A stretch of 25,494 nt of DNA from a virus. The stretch spans positions 1-25,494 of IMG/VR virus record IMGVR_UViG_3300031696_000053, one strand, 5' to 3'. The translations under genes and the position numbers were made by a program. Below are positions 22,050 to 25,494 of the stretch, piece after piece (within the stretch, counting starts at the first letter, position 1; each line of letters opens with the position of its first letter). The notes under the pieces are model-generated. The model saw only the letters and a list, made by a program, of their open reading frames with translations, searched no databases and had not been told where the DNA came from.

Positions 22050-22802
22050 TTAACCTACAAAGAATTCTACAGGGAGTTCATGCTCTAGTCTCATATCCTC
22101 TTCGAGTTTCAATACTTCTGCGTTTGCGGCCTCTAGTATAGCCAAGCCATTCATCGTCACACCACCAGGTAACTGCATGCCTTCAAACTTACTAAGGTTT
22201 TGCCCCCACTGTTGCTTGACCAATGCGGTAAAGTATGCCTTAACAAACCTGTCGTTATACACTGATGTGTTTGCTACAGGATCTACAAGTTGAGTGCCTT
22301 CTACAATAATGTATTGGCCTTCTTTAATATCTTGTGTTTCAAACTCGCCATGAATGTATAGCTTACTTTCGTATTGAGAGTAATTAACCTGTGGCATTCC
22401 GTTTAGTGTTTGGTCAATCATAGCAATGTGCTGTTGCATCATTGTATAATATGCCATGTCTCCCATGAACTTACCCATGACTGCAAGATCGTTCAACCTA
22501 AGCTGATAGCCCAAAGAGAACATTCCGCTAGAAGAAGCCCCACCATTGATTGGGAGGACTCTTTTCACAAATAGATAGTCGGATGGGATAGGGATATACT
22601 TGTTAGTGACATCATCTGCCGTAATAAGATACTTTAGATAGACTGTCTTAGTCGCATCAGAATGGTACTCTTGAAAGTATTCAAGAGCTTCGTCCAATCT
22701 GTCTTCTACTTGATCCTCATCAACATTAATTTCGAGAACAGGCTCACCCAATCTACGCTTTGCATAGTCAATTAATGTCGATCTTGAATTCGGTTTTGCC
22801 AT
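22050..22802 (-). CDS. gp13: Neck protein gp13
   Basis: Head-completion neck protein that binds under the portal. The protein has 250 residues (T4: 309). Typical opening SRSTLIDYAKRRLGEPVLEINVDEDQVEDRLDEALEYFQEYHSD, followed by YIPIPSDYLFVKRVLPI. It begins the structural operon: an exact TATAAATA late promoter is 32 bases upstream. It is the first gene of a run in T4 order down to gene 23. The C-terminus (EEDMRLEHELPVEFFVG) is acidic. Confidence 0.94.
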   Translation of the reverse strand: MAKPNSRSTLIDYAKRRLGEPVLEINVDEDQVEDRLDEALEYFQEYHSDATKTVYLKYLITADDVTNKYIPIPSDYLFVKRVLPINGGASSSGMFSLGYQLRLNDLAVMGKFMGDMAYYTMMQQHIAMIDQTLNGMPQVNYSQYESKLYIHGEFETQDIKEGQYIIVEGTQLVDPVANTSVYNDRFVKAYFTALVKQQWGQNLSKFEGMQLPGGVTMNGLAILEAANAEVLKLEEDMRLEHELPVEFFVG

Positions 22803-22833
22803 CTAACTCGTCCCATGTGTAATCCGTTACTTC

Positions 22834-22841
22834 TATTTATA
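22834..22841 (-). promoter_or_regulatory. T4-type late promoter of gene 13
   Basis: Exact TATAAATA on the minus strand, starting on the base after the stop codon of the upstream three-domain enzyme. It marks the boundary between the modification cassette and the structural operon. Confidence 0.82.
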
Positions 22842-24770
22842 CTAATTTATATCTCCAGGATAGCGTTGTGACCACATTGTAAAGCTATATTTCGTTCCCG
22901 AAACAAGTTCTGTACACTCATGACCGTGTGTGACCATGCCTGGAAACAGAATCATCTTACCACAAGGCACATCATCGTTGTTAACACCCTGTCTTGGGTA
23001 GATCAAAGACGCACCTTTATAGTCATCATTGAGCTTAACGGATCCTGTAACAAGAGAGGCATCATTGTGCAAAGGCAAACTCTTTTGAGTGTCCACCGAA
23101 TATCGCATAACGAATGCATCACGCATGCCATACATCTCAATAGGGTGCCAAAGCTTCTCTACGATTGGTACGATATGTTCTTTCCAATGGGTTTCTAGCT
23201 CATTCCACAATCCTAGTTCTTTGACACGGATCTCATATGCTGGAAACTTATCTTCTGGCATAGGTGCCCACTTGCCGTGGTTATCACCCATTTCAATCAA
23301 ACGATCACACTGGCTTTGTGTCATGAAGTCCACAACCATCATGTCCTTTTCAAGCATGTCAACCTTACCGTGATGTGGGATGAACATCGGAGACTGTGGA
23401 GTTGTTCCTAAAGCGGTTTTAGGTTTGGGCAATGCCTTTGTGTATTTGGTGTGCACTTGGCTCCATAGGTTATCAAACTTTACTTTAGCCTCAAACCCAC
23501 CGTTACCATGATATAGACAAGGAACAGTATTCGTGATTGGGTTCCATAGCTCATTACTTACGTCTACTTCTGGCTCGTGCGTTTGGAAGATATATTGTTC
23601 ATAGTCCAATCCTACAGAGAATTTAGTAGTATCGTTTAGCCAGACACGTTGCATGTATAGCTGATCGTCATCATCATCGTTAAGTCGTTCTCCAAAGAAG
23701 TCTTTTAATGCGCCAACCCTACCAATGTATTGTCCACTGTTGAGGTATTTGTAATGAAAGAGGTTGGGATCTGGATGTAGGCTTTGCATGCTTTCGTCAG
23801 GCCAACAGCTTGCTTCTGCCCCGAATAGGATCTCTACAGAAGCGTCCATATATCGTTTAACGATTTCTTGTAGATTATTTGTAAAGAATACGTCATATGC
23901 ATCTGTGAAGAGAAGAATATCGTTTTCGGGCAAGGTGTCGAGATAGTCTCGCACCAAGTTAACTTTATGTCCACCACCAGGGCCTTGCATGTCTGTACCA
24001 GCCCAATCGACATTGGTGCCCAAGTTCTTAACGTCAAATCCCATTAGTGCCGCACTGTCATTCAATGCTACACACTTAGATCTATCCGTACCAACCGTAA
24101 CCGCATGAACCTTGAAGTTTTGGAACCAATCATCATGGCTTTGTGGCTCAATGTCAGATCCAAGAGTCTCTCTACTAATCTGTGTCGCAATCTCTATTTT
24201 GAGTGCTTGTACGTTATGTGTCTTTACCTTCTGAGCCAAGACCTCATCTACAGGGATGATCTTTCTGTGGAAACCACTATTAATAAGATCATGCGCCATT
24301 TCAACAGTTAGCATATATGCATGACCATTGTATGGATAGCAAGGCTTAACTAGGTGTTGATTACCACCTTCTGTGACACCAGTTTCGTTATTCTCGTTGT
24401 GACCCAAGTATAGTAGATCGATATTATGCTCATCCATCCACTCGTGGTATTCGTTCTCTTTCCACTTAAATCTGTCGATCTGAACATCATCTTCGAAGAT
24501 GATTGTAGTCTCGTTTAGTTCAACTACTTTCTGCCACGCCTGATAGTGTGATAGGAAGCAACCAACCTCACCCTTTGTAATTCTACGGTTCTTGAATGGA
24601 TCACGCCATTTGTGATTAACACCAAATTCATTGTCTACCATACGTTGATGATCAATGTCACGACCATCAATAGCAAATACGAATTGATAATCTTCCAACC
24701 AACCACATTCGCCCATAAAGGATCTTTTTCTGTCAGTTCTTCGATTTAGATTAATAACTAGCTTGTGCAT
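22842..24770 (-). CDS. Three-domain glycosyltransferase / lysyl-hydroxylase-like enzyme (GT25 + PLOD-type GT + 2OG-Fe(II) oxygenase)
   Basis: A 642-residue protein with three catalytic domains. Residues 1-215 are a GT25 family glycosyltransferase: VINLNRRTDRK at 5-15, GEVGCFLSH at 67-75, IFEDDVQ at 91-97 with the EDD metal motif. Residues 218-435 match the glycosyltransferase part of collagen lysyl hydroxylases: FTDAYDV 288-294, FGAEASCWPD 316-325, YLNSGQYIG 342-350, DDDQLYMQ 367-374 and HGNG 421-424. Residues 460-642 are a prolyl/lysyl-hydroxylase-type oxygenase: H568-x-D570 and H617 as iron ligands, and K627 ten residues later where lysyl hydroxylases carry a 2-oxoglutarate-binding Arg. Together these suggest hydroxylation of a protein residue followed by addition of one or two sugars. 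The ATG follows AAAAGGA. It forms a two-gene operon with the oxygenase upstream. The substrate is not known. Confidence 0.88.
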   Translation of the reverse strand: MHKLVINLNRRTDRKRSFMGECGWLEDYQFVFAIDGRDIDHQRMVDNEFGVNHKWRDPFKNRRITKGEVGCFLSHYQAWQKVVELNETTIIFEDDVQIDRFKWKENEYHEWMDEHNIDLLYLGHNENNETGVTEGGNQHLVKPCYPYNGHAYMLTVEMAHDLINSGFHRKIIPVDEVLAQKVKTHNVQALKIEIATQISRETLGSDIEPQSHDDWFQNFKVHAVTVGTDRSKCVALNDSAALMGFDVKNLGTNVDWAGTDMQGPGGGHKVNLVRDYLDTLPENDILLFTDAYDVFFTNNLQEIVKRYMDASVEILFGAEASCWPDESMQSLHPDPNLFHYKYLNSGQYIGRVGALKDFFGERLNDDDDDQLYMQRVWLNDTTKFSVGLDYEQYIFQTHEPEVDVSNELWNPITNTVPCLYHGNGGFEAKVKFDNLWSQVHTKYTKALPKPKTALGTTPQSPMFIPHHGKVDMLEKDMMVVDFMTQSQCDRLIEMGDNHGKWAPMPEDKFPAYEIRVKELGLWNELETHWKEHIVPIVEKLWHPIEMYGMRDAFVMRYSVDTQKSLPLHNDASLVTGSVKLNDDYKGASLIYPRQGVNNDDVPCGKMILFPGMVTHGHECTELVSGTKYSFTMWSQRYPGDIN

Positions 24771-24795
24771 AATGATTCCTTTTCAGTGTTATATA

Positions 24796-25356
24796 TTAGT
24801 CTCTGTAGAGATACAAATCAACAGGGACGCAGATCCGTAGTTCGGAGTAGTAAGGGTTGACGTGGTGATAAGCGAAACTTGGGAAGATCAAGAAGTCTCC
24901 TGTCTCAGGTTGATGATGATGTCTGTTAAACATTGGATTGAAATATTCGTCATACCCCCGATTGGCATTAGATCTAGGATCGTGTAGCACCAAGTCGCCG
25001 CCCGAATTTTGATCTTCTGCTAGTATATAGAACACGCCAGATAAGTGTGCTCCCGAATGATTGTGAATAGTCATTGAATAGTCTTTGCCGTGACCAGTGA
25101 TCCAACCCTTTAGCTTGTAGTTGTCCCAATCCTCAATAGAGCAATCAATAGTACTCTTTAGGTAGTCATTAAAAGCACTCTTAACAGTACTATTAAAGGC
25201 ACCCATAACAGCACTCTTATCATCCAATATGTTATATCCACCCAAATCGCTAGGTGGTTCGTTTAGATTGTATGTGCTAAATATATGTTCCACTAAACCA
25301 GTGGTGTCGAACTTTCCTTGACCCATCTGTGTAGGCCATAGGTTATGGATATCCAT
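24796..25356 (-). CDS. 2-oxoglutarate/Fe(II)-dependent oxygenase
   Basis: A 186-residue non-haem iron oxygenase of the small family common in marine phages (putative 2OG-Fe(II) oxygenase, TIGR02466-like). The jelly-roll core is visible: TIHNHSGAHLSGVFYIL with H98 and H100, GGDLVLHDPRS at 119-129, then TGDFLIFPSFAYHHVNPY (152-169) with a distal His (H164 or H165) and an Arg a few residues later for 2-oxoglutarate. The proximal motif is His-x-His, not His-x-Asp, as in this family. The reaction is hydroxylation of an unknown target. Only 25 bases separate it from the three-domain enzyme, so they are co-transcribed. No clear promoter and only a weak Shine-Dalgarno site (AAGAAGTGAG) are seen upstream. 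Confidence 0.85.
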   Translation of the reverse strand: MDIHNLWPTQMGQGKFDTTGLVEHIFSTYNLNEPPSDLGGYNILDDKSAVMGAFNSTVKSAFNDYLKSTIDCSIEDWDNYKLKGWITGHGKDYSMTIHNHSGAHLSGVFYILAEDQNSGGDLVLHDPRSNANRGYDEYFNPMFNRHHHQPETGDFLIFPSFAYHHVNPYYSELRICVPVDLYLYRD

Positions 25357-25407
25357 CTCACTTCTTTCATCATGTTAATATACATCTATATATACTAGTA
25401 ATAACAC

Positions 25408-25436
25408 TTGACTCTATGTTTCGAGTATGCTAGAAA
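25408..25436 (+). promoter_or_regulatory. Possible sigma-70-type promoter for a rightward gene
   Basis: TTGACT (25408-25413), 17-base spacer, TAGAAA (25431-25436) on the plus strand. The -35 is good and the -10 is weak. It resembles the TTGACT-17 promoter of the other plus-strand island. The gene at 25449 follows directly. Confidence 0.4.
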
Positions 25437-25448
25437 TAGGTATAACAA

Positions 25449-25494
25449 ATGAAAAGAGAGAATCGCATGACTATGATGAACACAGTACTTGACC
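25449..25494 (+). CDS. Start of an unknown plus-strand gene, partial
   Basis: The frame is open from ATG 25449 (MKREN) or ATG 25467 (MTMMNTVLD) to the window end, in the same frame. The second ATG has the better purine-rich stretch before it (AAAAGAGAGAA). Too little is present to name the product. It is divergent from the oxygenase gene, and the gap between them (25357-25448) otherwise shows only AT-rich sequence. Confidence 0.45.
   Translation, partial: MKRENRMTMMNTVLD

Noticed and set aside
1-25494. tRNA genes, CRISPR arrays, insertion sequences, integrase or attachment sites
   Set aside because: Intergenic gaps are too short (under 150 bases) and none shows cloverleaf, regularly spaced repeat or terminal inverted repeat structure by eye.

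Overview
This window is a piece of the genome of a large contractile-tailed phage of the T4 superfamily. It is most likely a marine member, because the proteins look more like those of marine T4-like phages than of enteric T4 itself; this is my reading of protein sequence from memory, not a search. Nearly every gene lies on the minus strand, so the transcribed order runs from high to low coordinates. The structural genes follow the T4 order 13-14-15-16-17-18-19-20-67-(68 position)-21-22-23. They are followed by uvsY, uvsW, 55, 47, 46, 45 and 44, which covers recombination, late transcription and the DNA polymerase clamp. The host cannot be named from this sequence.

Layout from right to left. 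At 22.8-25.4 kb are two 2-oxoglutarate/Fe(II) oxygenase genes. One is a 642-residue three-domain protein with a GT25 glycosyltransferase, a PLOD/collagen-type glycosyltransferase and a lysyl-hydroxylase-like oxygenase. This is the most unusual gene in the window. At 10.05-22.8 kb is the head, neck and tail module: neck proteins, a repeat protein inserted between genes 14 and 15, terminase, sheath, tube, portal, core, protease, scaffold and major capsid. At 8.9-10.0 kb is a small plus-strand island of two unknown genes, closed by hairpins shared with the end of gene 23. At 7.5-8.9 kb are an A-type Fe-S carrier (IscA-like), a tail-tube-like protein and UvsY. At 0-7.5 kb are UvsW, an Sm-like small protein, the late sigma factor gp55, the gp47/gp46 nuclease, the sliding clamp gp45 and the clamp loader gp44, which runs off the left edge. 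A plus-strand gene starts at the extreme right edge.

Regulation can be read in the sequence. Five exact copies of the T4 late -10 element TATAAATA on the minus strand stand before gene 13, gene 18, gene 20, the gene-68-position ORF and iscA. Near-consensus sigma-70 promoters stand before 44, 45, 55 and probably uvsY. The window therefore holds gp55 and gp45, two parts of the late transcription machinery, together with the promoters they are expected to serve. A perfect consensus sigma-70 promoter also points the opposite way into the uvsW-55 region, where I see no long plus-strand gene; it may make an antisense RNA. The promoters and Shine-Dalgarno sites also moved several start codons (45, uvsY, iscA, gene-68-position ORF).

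No tRNA, rRNA, CRISPR array, insertion sequence or attachment site was seen. Intergenic gaps are all under 150 bases.
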